From: Sinanaerobacter sp. ZZT-01
GTDB taxonomy: Bacteria > Bacillota > Clostridia > Peptostreptococcales > Anaerovoracaceae
Reading direction: 5' to 3'
NCBI RefSeq assembly: GCF_035621135.1
Contig: NZ_CP141728.1
Coordinates: forward strand, 2,976,001 to 3,040,000
Length of the DNA: 64,000 nt
Part shown: in pieces, positions 1 to 8,955 of the stretch
Layout: each line of letters begins with the position of its first letter
How positions within the stretch are numbered: the first letter of the stretch is position 1
Translations under genes and position numbers: made by a program
Notes under the pieces: generated by a model
What the model was told of the DNA's origin: nothing
The model's database searches: none
Seen by the model: the letters and a program-made list of their open reading frames with translations, nothing else

Positions 1-213
1 AATTACATTTGCAAGTGCAAGACCTCCTGAACCGGTAATGCAAACCGTTGGTTGAATCTCCGGCATTTCTTGATGCAGTAATTGCAATAGTTCCTGCACC
101 TTATCAAACACATTAGACATATGCCTTTCATACCGGCGAAAAATTATATTTTTCTGTTCTCCCAATAACACCACTTTTACGGTTGTGGATCCCACATCAA
201 TTCCTAATCTCAT
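1..213 (-). CDS. Acyl-CoA dehydratase activase (BadF/BadG/HgdC ATPase family), N-terminal part only
   Basis: The first 71 codons of a minus-strand gene run off the left edge. The start has an AGGAGG ribosome binding site 9-10 bases upstream. Residues 4-11 (GIDVGSTT) are the phosphate-1 loop of the ASKHA ATPase fold, and residues 60-68 (TGSGGLALA) match the next conserved block of the family. Family members are iron-sulfur ATPases that fire an electron into 2-hydroxyacyl-CoA dehydratases or benzoyl-CoA reductase-like enzymes. The N-terminal wording resembles the long (about 1400-residue) fused activase/dehydratase proteins of Clostridia more than the short HgdC type, but the diagnostic parts lie outside the window. 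Confidence 0.8.
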   Translation of the reverse strand, partial: MRLGIDVGSTTVKVVLLGEQKNIIFRRYERHMSNVFDKVQELLQLLHQEMPEIQPTVCITGSGGLALANVI

Positions 214-444
214 AAATGACTCCGTTCCTCCTATGTCACCCCGCCATTTGTCAGTGAATTTTTAAAATAATCTGTGTTTCTACATATATATATATATGAT
301 TGGATATTATACCACAAACCAAATTTAAAAAATAGATATTCCTTTGTAAAGTTTTTTACCAAAATTGTAAAATTTCTATAGAAACCAAATCTTGTACAAA
401 CTATTATTTTAAAACGCTCAATTTTACTGTATAATATTTGTATT

Positions 445-1014
445 ATGAAAAGTACTATTAAAAGAAAAACATTTGCTGCAATTTATCGTTTGCTTAATCG
501 AGTAAGCCCCCTTGCTGAAGATTGCGGTACTTTATGTCAAGCCGCTTGCTGCAACTGTGGCGGAGATAGTTCTGATGAGGATGGATTAGATTTTGAAATG
601 GGCATCTATCTGCTTCCGGGAGAAGAAAAGCTGTTTACCAGAAAGGAAACTTGGCTAAAATGGAGTGTAGAATATGCAGAGGATTATGATTTTCCAGATT
701 CCTGGTTCGGCAAAATCTATTTTGTCCGTTGTAATTGTGCTCCTCATTGCCCCAGGGAAATGCGACCCCTTCAGTGCCGCTTTTTCCCTATTGCACCACA
801 TCTTACAGACGACGATGAACTGCTCCTTATTTATTCGGACTCCAAATTACCCTACACGTGCCCTCTGATTTCAAAAAAAATGGAGCTAACCCCTTCCTTT
901 TTAAAATCGAGCTATACTGTTTGGAAACGATTGATTCAAGACCCTTTGATTTATGATTTAGTAAAATGGGACTCTTGTATTCGTGAAACGATTACTGCCG
1001 TCTATCCTAAATAG
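445..1014 (+). CDS. Conserved Cys-rich protein of unknown function (possible metal- or FeS-binding)
   Basis: A 189-residue soluble protein with no signal peptide. It has eleven cysteines: 27, 31, 35, 36, 38, then 96, 98, 102, 111, and single Cys 139 and 178. The pattern CxxxCxxxCCxC followed by CxCxxxC and a Cys before RFFP recalls the YkgJ-type cysteine-cluster proteins, which are thought to bind zinc or an iron-sulfur cluster, but it is not a clear match. No function can be named. The ATG has no Shine-Dalgarno sequence. A TATAAT lies at 430-435, only nine bases upstream, so the message may be leaderless. There is no other Met before residue 52. It converges on the SLH gene through a shared terminator. 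Confidence 0.75.
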   Translation: MKSTIKRKTFAAIYRLLNRVSPLAEDCGTLCQAACCNCGGDSSDEDGLDFEMGIYLLPGEEKLFTRKETWLKWSVEYAEDYDFPDSWFGKIYFVRCNCAPHCPREMRPLQCRFFPIAPHLTDDDELLLIYSDSKLPYTCPLISKKMELTPSFLKSSYTVWKRLIQDPLIYDLVKWDSCIRETITAVYPK

Positions 1015-1042
1015 ATGGCTTCTTCACTTATATAAAAAATCC

Positions 1043-1087
1043 TAAAATAAAATTAGCATCAGAATTTCTGATGCTAATTTTATTTTA
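1043..1087. terminator. Bidirectional rho-independent terminator
   Basis: A perfect 22-base inverted repeat (arms 1043-1064 and 1066-1087) sits between the convergent Cys-rich gene and SLH gene. The arms end in A/T-rich runs on both sides, so it can stop transcription from either direction. Confidence 0.85.
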
Positions 1088-1102
1088 ATATTTTATTTTT
1101 AC

Positions 1103-3157
1103 TTAATTGGATATGTTGAGCAAACGGTGGATTGCACTTGCAGCTTCTGCACGCGTCATCATATTCTTTCCATTAAACTTTCCATTTTTATCTTCTGATA
1201 AAATTCCTAGTCCCTTTGATAATGTCGCATATCCTTTATAAGAATATTCTACGTTGTCTTTAAATACCGTTTGAAACAGTTCTGGATGCTCGGCCGCAAT
1301 TTCTAAATGAAGAAAGCGAATCATAAGCTTTGCAGCCTCTTGTCTTCTTAATGCAGCATTCGGATTTTCTTCTCCTTTTTTAAGCATACCTTCTTCTATC
1401 AATGTCTCATACATTTCATCTTCTTCGTAATCTCTGTAATAAGGATAGAGGTAAATCAAAAATTCTTTTTGACTTATTTTATTATTTGGCATAAATTTTT
1501 CACCAGCCAAATAATAACCATTCTCCTTTAATTGATTGACTACTGTTTCACTCCAATGTCCTTTTATATCCGTATATACAGGGATTCCCTTCTCCTCCTT
1601 GTATTCCTTCCCATCTCGATCTATGCGACTTCCTGTTTCCGGGTGGATCATACAATTATCATTGACTGATTCAAAATTATATACTAAGCCTATTTCTCCT
1701 ACCCCGTCTTTCTCTATTTTTTCATAACTTAAGGACAGATCAAATAAGTCTTTATAAGCCGCATAGGCTTTTTGTTTATCCATCGCATTTTCAATAGATG
1801 GGAACTCTACGTTGGCATACCATCTCAAATTATACCGGCTTATTTTTCCGGTTTTTCTATTTACGGTGACATCAACGTAGTTATCGGAATAATTAATTCC
1901 GTTTACTCTTCGATTATAACAAACGCTATAATAAGGATTTTCTTCATTATATTCATTTTCAATTCTTTCTAAAGATCCTAATTTATCTGCCGATAAAATT
2001 TTGGAAATTAACGTTTCGGCTGCAGCAACTGCATTTTTTTCATCAACTTTCATGCTCTTAGTATTGGCGTCTTCATCATAATAATGATGATACGATACTA
2101 TTTCACCAGTTTTTGCGTCAACACGTCCATTAGATTTTTCATAAGATAAGTCCCAGATATACTGTCCTTTATTCGGGCTATTTTCTATCCTTTTTAAACT
2201 TGCTTTATAAGAAGCTGCATATCCAATTTCTTCAAAAGCAGCTTTTAATATGGTGTCTGCTTTTTCCTTTGAAATCAAGCCTGCTACCGTATCAACTTGC
2301 TCTTGTTCCTCAGGTGTCAAACTTCCTGCTTCCTCTGCTACTGCTTTGTCACCCATTCCTCTAGCTTCACCATAAAATATTATAGGTAAACTTATTTTGA
2401 CAATTTTCCCCGTCTTAGCATCCAACGCTTGGTTTTGTTTTGCAGAATTAATATAGGCCGGAAAGATTCCAAATTTGTCATCCTTCCAATTATAATAAGA
2501 ATAATATTTTAAATTCATTCCAAATTGTTCTAAATAAGCCTTTTCAGCCTCTTCTTTCGATAAAATTCCCTCTTTCGATGGAATTTTTCCAATGTCAGCC
2601 GCGTCCCCATTTAGTGAAAAAGAAATGACCTCACCAGAATATTTATCAATGCGAATAGCGGCTTCTATAAATTGTGCGGGCACATCATTGATATATGGTT
2701 GGAAGGTATAAGATAGATTGTATGTATTCATCTGATTTTCTGCTTCATCGACCTGTCTAAAATAACTTGCATATTTAGGAAGTACCTTCTTTAAGAAAGC
2801 CAGTGCAGTTTTTTCTCCCGCTTTCCTTGTAGTATTAGAAAGCCCCTCTTTATCCCGTTCCTTATAAAGTCGATAACTTAAAAAATTACCATTACTATCA
2901 ACCGAAACATTTAAATTTTCTGTTCTGTCTTCATTACTCCAACTAAGCTCCCATATAGTAATAGTACTTTTATCATCAAGTTCCTCTTGGCGAGAGTAGT
3001 TTGAAAATTTTGTAAAGTTTTCCGGTATGCTTATAACGGATTTTACAGAAAGAATCACCTTTTCCAGTTCTTTGCTTTCTGAATCTGTAGCAAATACAGA
3101 AATAGATGAAGTAAACAATAGTGTTAAACACAATAATATACTCCAAGTTTTTTTCAT
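1103..3157 (-). CDS. Secreted YcdB/YcdC-repeat (PepSY-like) protein with C-terminal SLH domains
   Basis: An exported cell-surface protein of 684 residues. The start is ATG at 3155-3157, preceded by GGAGTG; an in-frame upstream ATG at 3190 lacks a ribosome binding site. A signal peptide (MKKTWSILLCLTLLF...) ends near residue 23. Residues of about 30-550 hold repeated YcdB/YcdC-like units related to PepSY domains, each ending in a 'D.ktGkivs' turn (e.g. DAKTGEIVSY). Three S-layer-homology motifs follow, starting near VYTDIKGHWSETVV, then a degenerate middle copy, and the last ending at the stop. SLH domains tether proteins to secondary wall polymers. PepSY-like units often inhibit or chaperone peptidases, but no substrate is evident here. 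Confidence 0.8.
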   Translation of the reverse strand: MKKTWSILLCLTLLFTSSISVFATDSESKELEKVILSVKSVISIPENFTKFSNYSRQEELDDKSTITIWELSWSNEDRTENLNVSVDSNGNFLSYRLYKERDKEGLSNTTRKAGEKTALAFLKKVLPKYASYFRQVDEAENQMNTYNLSYTFQPYINDVPAQFIEAAIRIDKYSGEVISFSLNGDAADIGKIPSKEGILSKEEAEKAYLEQFGMNLKYYSYYNWKDDKFGIFPAYINSAKQNQALDAKTGKIVKISLPIIFYGEARGMGDKAVAEEAGSLTPEEQEQVDTVAGLISKEKADTILKAAFEEIGYAASYKASLKRIENSPNKGQYIWDLSYEKSNGRVDAKTGEIVSYHHYYDEDANTKSMKVDEKNAVAAAETLISKILSADKLGSLERIENEYNEENPYYSVCYNRRVNGINYSDNYVDVTVNRKTGKISRYNLRWYANVEFPSIENAMDKQKAYAAYKDLFDLSLSYEKIEKDGVGEIGLVYNFESVNDNCMIHPETGSRIDRDGKEYKEEKGIPVYTDIKGHWSETVVNQLKENGYYLAGEKFMPNNKISQKEFLIYLYPYYRDYEEDEMYETLIEEGMLKKGEENPNAALRRQEAAKLMIRFLHLEIAAEHPELFQTVFKDNVEYSYKGYATLSKGLGILSEDKNGKFNGKNMMTRAEAASAIHRLLNISN

Positions 3158-3308
3158 TTTACACACTCCTTTTTTATTTTTATCCTGCAACTAATAAGTA
3201 AGACGGTAATTTTCAAAAAAAGTTCCCGTCCATTTACACCCCTAGATAAAATTTCTTTTTCTCATGAAAACTTTGCGTTTACTATTCCTATAGCTTCAAT
3301 TATAACTC

Positions 3309-3337
3309 TTGAAAGTAATTAAAAAAAATGATATAAT
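3309..3337 (+). promoter_or_regulatory. Sigma-A promoter of the MATE gene
   Basis: TTGAAA (3309-3314), a 17-base spacer, then a perfect TATAAT (3332-3337), 33 bases before the ATG at 3371. It lies in the divergent region with the SLH gene. Confidence 0.75.
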
Positions 3338-3370
3338 ATTTTTTCGAAATAAGAAAGTAGAGTAAATAAT

Positions 3371-4762
3371 ATGGATAAAAAACAACAAACTTCCGAACAA
3401 ATAACAAACGAAATAAAAGAAAATAAAATGGGTACTATGCCCGTGGGCAAGCTGATGCTTTCTATGTCCTTGCCGGCCATGTTTTCTATGCTGATTCAAG
3501 CCTTATATAATATAGTCGACAGTATTTTTGTTGCTATGGTAGGCGATAAAGCTTTGGCAGCAGTCAGCCTTGTATTCCCTATTCAAATCCTGATTATTGC
3601 AGTCGCAGTTGGAACCGGGGTTGGGCTCAATTCTTTAATATCTCGAAGATTAGGCGAAAAGCGATTTGAAGAAGCAGACAATGTAGCGAGCCATGGTATG
3701 ATCCTATCCTTTTTTAGCTGGATCATTTTTGCTATTTTCGGTCTTTTCTTCTCCGGAACATTTGTGCAATCTTTTACGGACAGTAATGTAGTCGTAAATT
3801 ACGGTATTTCTTACTGCACAATTGTCACTGTTTTTTCCCTTTTTATCTTTGTACAAGTTACCGTTGAAAAAATATTGCAGGCAACCGGCAACATGTTAAT
3901 TCCTATGATATGTATGCTGGTCGGTGCAATTACAAATATCATTTTGGACCCCATTTTAATTTTCGGTCTCTTTGGAGTTCCAAGAATGGAAATAGCAGGT
4001 GCTGCAATTTCTACGGTATTTGCACAATTTGTAAGCATGGTTTTCGGCCTGATCTTCCTTTTTACAAAAAAGCATGAAGTTCATGTAAAATTAAAAGGGG
4101 TGCGCTTTCAGCTTAAAACAATTAAGAATATCTATTCGGTAGGACTTCCTGCTATGATAATGCAGGCAATCGGCTCTGTCATGCTTGTTGGAATGAATGC
4201 AATCTTAATTACATTTTCAGAGGCAGCAGTAAATATACTTGGGATCTACTTTAAATTGCAATCATTTATTTTCATGCCTGTCTTTGGATTAAATCAAGGA
4301 ACTATGCCAATACTAGGTTATAATTACGGAGCAAAAAATAGCGAACGGCTTATGAAGGCTTTTAAGCTAGCCTTACTGACTGCTATCATCATTATGACGA
4401 TCGGTGCAATTATTTTTCAAGTGTTTCCAGCTCAACTTATCTCCTTATTCAATGCAACGGATGAAATGTTAGAGATCGGTACACGCGCATTACGTATTAT
4501 AAGTCTTTGCTTCATTCCTGCTGCAATTGGAATTATGACTTCAACTTTATTTCAAGCGATTGGCCATGGATTTCTGAGTTTATGGGTTTCCATGATGCGT
4601 CAACTAATTTTAATTCTGCCGCTTACATGGTTGCTATCTCATTACTTAGGCTTAAATTATGCTTGGTATTCCTTCCCTCTTGCTGAAATATTTGCATTAG
4701 CAGCAAGCATACTTTTTTATATTAAAATTTATAAAAAAGAAATTAAACCATATAGAGACTAA
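3371..4762 (+). CDS. MATE family multidrug efflux transporter
   Basis: A 463-residue integral membrane protein with about 12 hydrophobic segments in two homologous halves, the usual MATE length. Typical signatures are MSLPAMFSMLIQALYN near residue 35, and VGTGVGLNSLISRRLGEK near residue 80, and the equivalent FGLNQGTMPILGYNYGA in the second half. These proteins export cationic drugs or metabolites in exchange for Na+ or H+. Together with the DinF/MepA-like architecture this supports a drug/metabolite exporter; the substrate cannot be read from sequence. Its stop overlaps the 3' end of the convergent exonuclease gene by four bases. Confidence 0.93.
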   Translation: MDKKQQTSEQITNEIKENKMGTMPVGKLMLSMSLPAMFSMLIQALYNIVDSIFVAMVGDKALAAVSLVFPIQILIIAVAVGTGVGLNSLISRRLGEKRFEEADNVASHGMILSFFSWIIFAIFGLFFSGTFVQSFTDSNVVVNYGISYCTIVTVFSLFIFVQVTVEKILQATGNMLIPMICMLVGAITNIILDPILIFGLFGVPRMEIAGAAISTVFAQFVSMVFGLIFLFTKKHEVHVKLKGVRFQLKTIKNIYSVGLPAMIMQAIGSVMLVGMNAILITFSEAAVNILGIYFKLQSFIFMPVFGLNQGTMPILGYNYGAKNSERLMKAFKLALLTAIIIMTIGAIIFQVFPAQLISLFNATDEMLEIGTRALRIISLCFIPAAIGIMTSTLFQAIGHGFLSLWVSMMRQLILILPLTWLLSHYLGLNYAWYSFPLAEIFALAASILFYIKIYKKEIKPYRD

Positions 4763-5514
4763 AGAGAAATTTCTAAAATAACCGGGCAATGGTCACTTCC
4801 GTAGACGTCTGTACATAATTCAACTTCATTGATCTTATCTTTCAGACGTTCGGAAGTTAAGAAATAATCAATTCTCCATCCTGCGTTGTTCGCTCTTGCA
4901 TTAAATCGATACGACCACCAAGTATATACACCAGTCTTTTCCGGATACAAATAACGATACGCATCTATAAATCCGACATCTAAAAGTTCTTGCAATTTTC
5001 CTCGCTCTTGATCAGAGAATCCTGCATTCCCACGATTTGACTTTGGATTTTTTAAGTCAATTTCCTTATGTGCGACATTCAAATCTCCACATAAAATAAC
5101 AGGCTTTTTTGCGTCTAGTTTTTTTAAATAATCCCTTCTTGCATCTTCCCAATCCATTCGATAAGCAATTCGCGCAAGTTTATCTTGTGCATTCGGCGTG
5201 TATTCGGTCATTAAGTAAAAATCATCGAATTCCAAAGTAATGGCTCGCCCTTCCTGATCATGCCCGTCTGCATCAATATGATATTGTACTTGTAATGGCT
5301 TATTTTTCGTAAAAATTGCAGTTCCGGAATAGCCTTTTTTCACTGCACTATTCCAATACTGTTCATATCCTTCTAATGGAACTTCAGCTTGCCCCTGCTG
5401 CATCTTTGTCTCCTGAACACACACAATATCCGGTTCTTCCTTTTTAATAAAATCTAAAAATCCTTTTCCCATGCAAGCTCTTAATCCATTTACATTCCAT
5501 GTAATTAATTTCAT
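4759..5514 (-). CDS. xth: Exodeoxyribonuclease III (AP endonuclease, ExoA/XthA type)
   Basis: A 251-residue member of the endonuclease/exonuclease/phosphatase fold. It cuts DNA 5' of abasic sites and removes 3' blocking groups in base excision repair. Visible motifs are NVNGLRA near the N-terminus, VQETK (metal-binding Glu, residue 36 region), TEYTPNAQ, CGDLNVAH (catalytic Asp and Asn), and the C-terminal GSDHCPV with the catalytic Asp-His pair. Length is normal. It appears to be monocistronic. Confidence 0.95.
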   Translation of the reverse strand: MKLITWNVNGLRACMGKGFLDFIKKEEPDIVCVQETKMQQGQAEVPLEGYEQYWNSAVKKGYSGTAIFTKNKPLQVQYHIDADGHDQEGRAITLEFDDFYLMTEYTPNAQDKLARIAYRMDWEDARRDYLKKLDAKKPVILCGDLNVAHKEIDLKNPKSNRGNAGFSDQERGKLQELLDVGFIDAYRYLYPEKTGVYTWWSYRFNARANNAGWRIDYFLTSERLKDKINEVELCTDVYGSDHCPVILEISL

Positions 5515-5529
5515 TTCACTTTTTGTCCT

Positions 5530-5777
5530 CTCTTTATTAATTTATTTTACCATAAGTGCAATCATTCGTACTTTTCTTCACACTTTATTTATTACCCGAT
5601 TTTTCAGTAACTTATCGTAACTTTTTCAGATAAAATCTTTTTTAAGCGATCTTTTGTCAAATAAATCGTTATATTTTAAAGGACAGAGCTCATAATCAAA
5701 GCCAAGGTTTCAAGCGCTGAGCAAAAAATCACTACCATATATACAATGAAATAATTATGTTTTAGTATATAAAAAAA
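5530..5777. other. Intergenic stretch with no recognised gene
   Basis: Between the exonuclease III start and the terminator downstream of RNase P RNA there is A/T-rich DNA without a convincing ORF. It must hold the exonuclease promoter (minus strand); a TTGACA reads leftward near 5653-5658 but no well-spaced -10 is clear. Confidence 0.5.
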
Positions 5778-5829
5778 CTCTGTAACGTGTGTAAATTAAT
5801 TAAATCCTTAGATTCGACACGGTACAGAG
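5778..5829 (-). terminator. Rho-independent terminator downstream of RNase P RNA
   Basis: 13-base arms (5778-5790 and 5817-5829, one mismatch) with a 26-base loop. On the minus strand they are followed by a run of eight U (5770-5777). It ends the rnpB transcription unit, about 40 bases after the mature 3' end. Confidence 0.75.
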
Positions 5830-5870
5830 ATTAGAAACATTTTAGTTTCAGTCTTTTTATTATTATGAAT

Positions 5871-6242
5871 ATGAGCAAGTCTATAAGCCGGGTTCTGTAT
5901 TTGACAATCATCTATCTAGGCGCATTGTCACCAATACGCTCATGCGACCTACCTTCCGGGAAGCGACGGGCAGCCGCCTTTCAGGCATTATGCAGCTAAA
6001 GCTGCAATTACCTCCCTGCTTGGTCTTGCTCCGAGTGGGGTTTACATGGACGCAGAATGTTACCATCCTGCCGGTAAGCTCTTACCTCACCTTTTCACCC
6101 TTACCACTTAATGTGGCGGTATATCTCTGTTGCACTTTCCCTAAAGTCACCTTCGCCAGACGTTATCTGGCACCCTTGCCCTATGGAGCCCGGACTTTCC
6201 TCACGTAGCATAAGCTACCTGCGACTGTCTGGCTTACTCATA
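5871..6242 (-). ncRNA. rnpB: RNase P RNA, bacterial type A
   Basis: The catalytic RNA of RNase P, which cuts the 5' leader from pre-tRNA. On the minus strand the 5' part contains the universal GAGGAAAGTCCGGGCTCC block (near 6186-6203), and the 3' part has the ACAGAACCCGGCTTATAG block. The 5' and 3' ends pair as a nine-base P1 helix (ATGAGTAAG with CTTGCTCAT). Length of about 372 nt and the overall layout fit type A, as expected in Clostridia. It starts about ten bases after the nif3-like gene stops, so it may be read through from that operon. The ends are placed from P1 pairing, to within a few bases. Confidence 0.93.
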
Positions 6243-6251
6243 TCTTTTCTA

Positions 6252-7052
6252 TTATATCATAAAATCATATGGATTTAAATCAATTTTTGACTCAATAATT
6301 ACCACACGGTCATTTAATTTTTCACGAAGTTGTGCTGCCATATTTTTACGAAACAAATGTTCTGTACCAAAATGTCCTGCATCGATAAGACAAAGATTCA
6401 TTTCTTTTGCCATCTGCGCTTCGTGATGTTTCACGTCACCAGTGATGTATACATCACATCCACACAGAGCAGCATCTTCTATAAATTCACCTGCAGCGCC
6501 CGTGCAAAGACCTACCTTTGAAATGATTTTATCTGCATCCCCTGAAATTCTAAAGCTTCCTCCATATTCTAATACTTGATCTAAAACATTTGCAAAACTG
6601 GAAAGTGACATCGGATGTGGCAAATAACCCATTCTTCCCATCGCTCGCTCTTCTCTGCCTGCCTCTTGCTTCATCTGTACAATATCCAGGAGAGCTAATC
6701 TATTTGCAAGGTCATCGTTATTTCCTCCATCCGCAGTATCGAAAGCCGTATGAGAAGAGTATACGGAAATGCCGGTAAAAATAAGATCGATCAAGTAACT
6801 TCCAATCACGGTATTTTTATCAATTTGCTTTACGCCGTGAAACAAAAGAGGGTGATGTGTTATGATCAAATCTGCATTTTCTTCGATTGCCTCATTCACC
6901 ACGTCTTTCGTAATTTCTAAGCATACTAAAATCCGTTCTACAGATTCTCGTCCCATATCAATCTGCATTCCGCAATTGTCCCAAGATTCCTGTAAAGATT
7001 CTGGTGCAATTTCATTTAATATTTTTCGGCATTCACGTATAGTAATACTCAT
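6252..7052 (-). CDS. Nif3-like dinuclear metal center protein (YqfO / DUF34 family)
   Basis: A 266-residue member of the NIF3/DUF34 family, toroidal hexamers with two metal ions per subunit. The metal-binding HHPLLFHG motif is at about residues 65-72, and the C-terminal metal motif DAGHFGTEH is present. The length fits the short form without the inserted PII-like domain. The enzymatic role is not settled, though some members are annotated GTP cyclohydrolase I type 2. The gene follows trmK with the ATG touching the trmK stop, the usual clostridial order rpoD-trmK-nif3. Confidence 0.9.
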   Translation of the reverse strand: MSITIRECRKILNEIAPESLQESWDNCGMQIDMGRESVERILVCLEITKDVVNEAIEENADLIITHHPLLFHGVKQIDKNTVIGSYLIDLIFTGISVYSSHTAFDTADGGNNDDLANRLALLDIVQMKQEAGREERAMGRMGYLPHPMSLSSFANVLDQVLEYGGSFRISGDADKIISKVGLCTGAAGEFIEDAALCGCDVYITGDVKHHEAQMAKEMNLCLIDAGHFGTEHLFRKNMAAQLREKLNDRVVIIESKIDLNPYDFMI

Positions 7053-7053
7053 T

Positions 7054-7788
7054 TTACAATTTCCTTCCTATCCTCTTTTTCATTTCTGTCAGCAAAGAAA
7101 TACGCTGCTTTGCTTGTTGACATCTTTCATGGGATTCCTGTCCTACACCTATCAGGATCTCTTCTAAAATGCCGTTTTCAATTCTAATTTTATTTTCAAT
7201 ATAACTTAACAGTAGGGGGTCTTGTTTTTCAAATAGAATCGGATTCACTTCCAATTCTAATCTTTCTTCCATTTCCTTGATTTGTTTTTCTGTTATTTTT
7301 TCAGTATCTTCATTTAACTGTGCAACAATTATCTCACAAAGAAAACGACCTTCCCTTACTAATATCTCATCGGTAACTTGAAATCCATGCAACAGAAGCC
7401 ATTTTTTTAATTTTTCCGGTGCAGTTCTAGGTTGTAAAACAAATTTATTATAAGTTTTTGATTTCTGCAAGTTTTTTTGTAAAATTTCACACATAAGAAG
7501 TCCGCCCATACCGGCGATAACTACGACATCTACTTCTCCGCTTTTTAAAGGCTCTAGTCCACTGCCCAGCCGCAAATCAAAGTTAGAATTCTTTGTATAC
7601 TGTTCGATATTTTTTTTAGCTTTTTGCAAAGGTCCCTCATTAATATCAATTAGCACAACAAAAGGAGAAATTGCATTTTCATACAGAAAAATAGGCAACA
7701 AACCATGGTCTGTGCCTATATCTGCAATCGTTTCTCCCACATGAATGTTTTCAGCTATTGTTTGCAGCCTGTCTGATAACTTCACCAT
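7054..7788 (-). CDS. trmK: tRNA (adenine-22-N1)-methyltransferase
   Basis: A 244-residue Rossmann-fold methyltransferase that makes m1A22 in tRNA. The SAM-binding motif I (ADIGTDHGLLPIFL) is near residue 20, and the catalytic-side motif VVIAGMGGLLMCEIL is near residue 90. The C-terminal region is charged and coiled-coil-like, as in the family. The start has an AAAGGAG site five bases upstream. It lies 10 bases after rpoD and runs into the Nif3-like gene. Confidence 0.93.
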   Translation of the reverse strand: MVKLSDRLQTIAENIHVGETIADIGTDHGLLPIFLYENAISPFVVLIDINEGPLQKAKKNIEQYTKNSNFDLRLGSGLEPLKSGEVDVVVIAGMGGLLMCEILQKNLQKSKTYNKFVLQPRTAPEKLKKWLLLHGFQVTDEILVREGRFLCEIIVAQLNEDTEKITEKQIKEMEERLELEVNPILFEKQDPLLLSYIENKIRIENGILEEILIGVGQESHERCQQAKQRISLLTEMKKRIGRKL

Positions 7789-7798
7789 GGATACTCCT

Positions 7799-8935
7799 TT
7801 ATTCTAAATAGTCTTTTAATTTTTTACTTCGGCTTGGATGACGCAGTTTACGTAAAGCTTTTGCTTCAATTTGACGAATTCGTTCACGTGTAACATCAAA
7901 TCGGCGTCCAACTTCTTCTAACGTTCTGGCTCGTCCGTCGTCCAGACCAAAGCGAAGTTTTAATACTTTCTGTTCCCGATCTGTTAAAGTATCTAATACT
8001 TCTACGAGTTGTTCTTTTAACATAGAAAAAGCGGCTGCTTCTGCAGGTGCCGGCACGTCATCATCCGGAATAAAATCTCCTAAATGACTATCCTCTTCTT
8101 CTCCAATCGGGGTTTCCAAAGATACTGGTTCCTGAGCAATCTTTAATATTTCCCGTACCTTTTCCTCGGAAATATCCATCTCTAATGCAATTTCTTCCGG
8201 CGTTGGTTCTCTTCCATATTCCTGCAATAACTGTCTCGAAATACGTATCAGTTTATTGATGGTTTCAACCATATGCACCGGAATACGAATCGTTCTGGCC
8301 TGATCCGCAATGGACCTTGTAATTGCCTGTCGTATCCACCAGGTAGCATATGTACTGAATTTATATCCTTTTCTCCAGTCAAACTTATCTACCGCTTTGA
8401 TAAGACCTAGATTACCTTCTTGAATCAAATCCAAAAAGAGCATTCCTCGTCCAACATATCTTTTTGCTATGCTCACAACTAATCTCAGATTTGCCTCACA
8501 TAGTCTCTTTTTTGCTTCTTCATCCCCTTGCTCCATTCTTTTAGCTAAATTAATTTCTTCATCTGCCGAAAGCAACGGTACTTTCCCAATTTCTTTTAAA
8601 TACATCCGAACCGGATCATCTACCGCAATTCCCTTTGGAAGGGTTGCTTCCAGGTCTACTTCGGTTTCTTTACCCAGCGCTTCGATTTCCGAATCATCTT
8701 CATTCTCAAGAGCCAAAATTTCAAAATCATCCGGGTCCGCTTCACTTACAATCTCAATCCCCATGGAAACCAAGGCATCGTAAATATCATCCATTTGATT
8801 TTTATCAAGCTCAATGTGCTCCAGCTGGTCTGATATTTCCTGAAAAGAAATAGAGCCTTTTCTTTTTGCTTTTTCAATCAGATCATTGACTGTATTAAAA
8901 TTTTTTTCGTCATGGCTTTCTGTTTCATATCCCAT
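7799..8935 (-). CDS. rpoD: Primary RNA polymerase sigma factor (sigma-70 / SigA)
   Basis: The 378-residue housekeeping sigma factor. Region 1.1 is the short acidic N-terminus. Region 1.2 begins at [17 protein letters not shown]. Region 2 contains [14 protein letters not shown] and the -10 recognition/melting segment [17 protein letters not shown]. Region 3 follows, and region 4 contains the -35-binding helix-turn-helix ([20 protein letters not shown]). It is the third gene of the dgt-dnaG-rpoD cluster, with an in-frame GAGGAG site 10 bases upstream. Confidence 0.98.
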   Translation of the reverse strand: MGYETESHDEKNFNTVNDLIEKAKRKGSISFQEISDQLEHIELDKNQMDDIYDALVSMGIEIVSEADPDDFEILALENEDDSEIEALGKETEVDLEATLPKGIAVDDPVRMYLKEIGKVPLLSADEEINLAKRMEQGDEEAKKRLCEANLRLVVSIAKRYVGRGMLFLDLIQEGNLGLIKAVDKFDWRKGYKFSTYATWWIRQAITRSIADQARTIRIPVHMVETINKLIRISRQLLQEYGREPTPEEIALEMDISEEKVREILKIAQEPVSLETPIGEEEDSHLGDFIPDDDVPAPAEAAAFSMLKEQLVEVLDTLTDREQKVLKLRFGLDDGRARTLEEVGRRFDVTRERIRQIEAKALRKLRHPSRSKKLKDYLE

Positions 8936-8955
8936 AAATATACTCCTCTGCTCAT

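Noticed and set aside
3811-4038. Minus-strand frame inside the MATE gene
   Set aside because: Shadow of a clear membrane transporter; no initiation signal.
5942-6208. An 88-residue open frame on the plus strand inside the RNase P RNA
   Set aside because: It lies entirely within the antisense of rnpB, has no ribosome binding site, and the region is fully explained by the RNA fold and conserved blocks.
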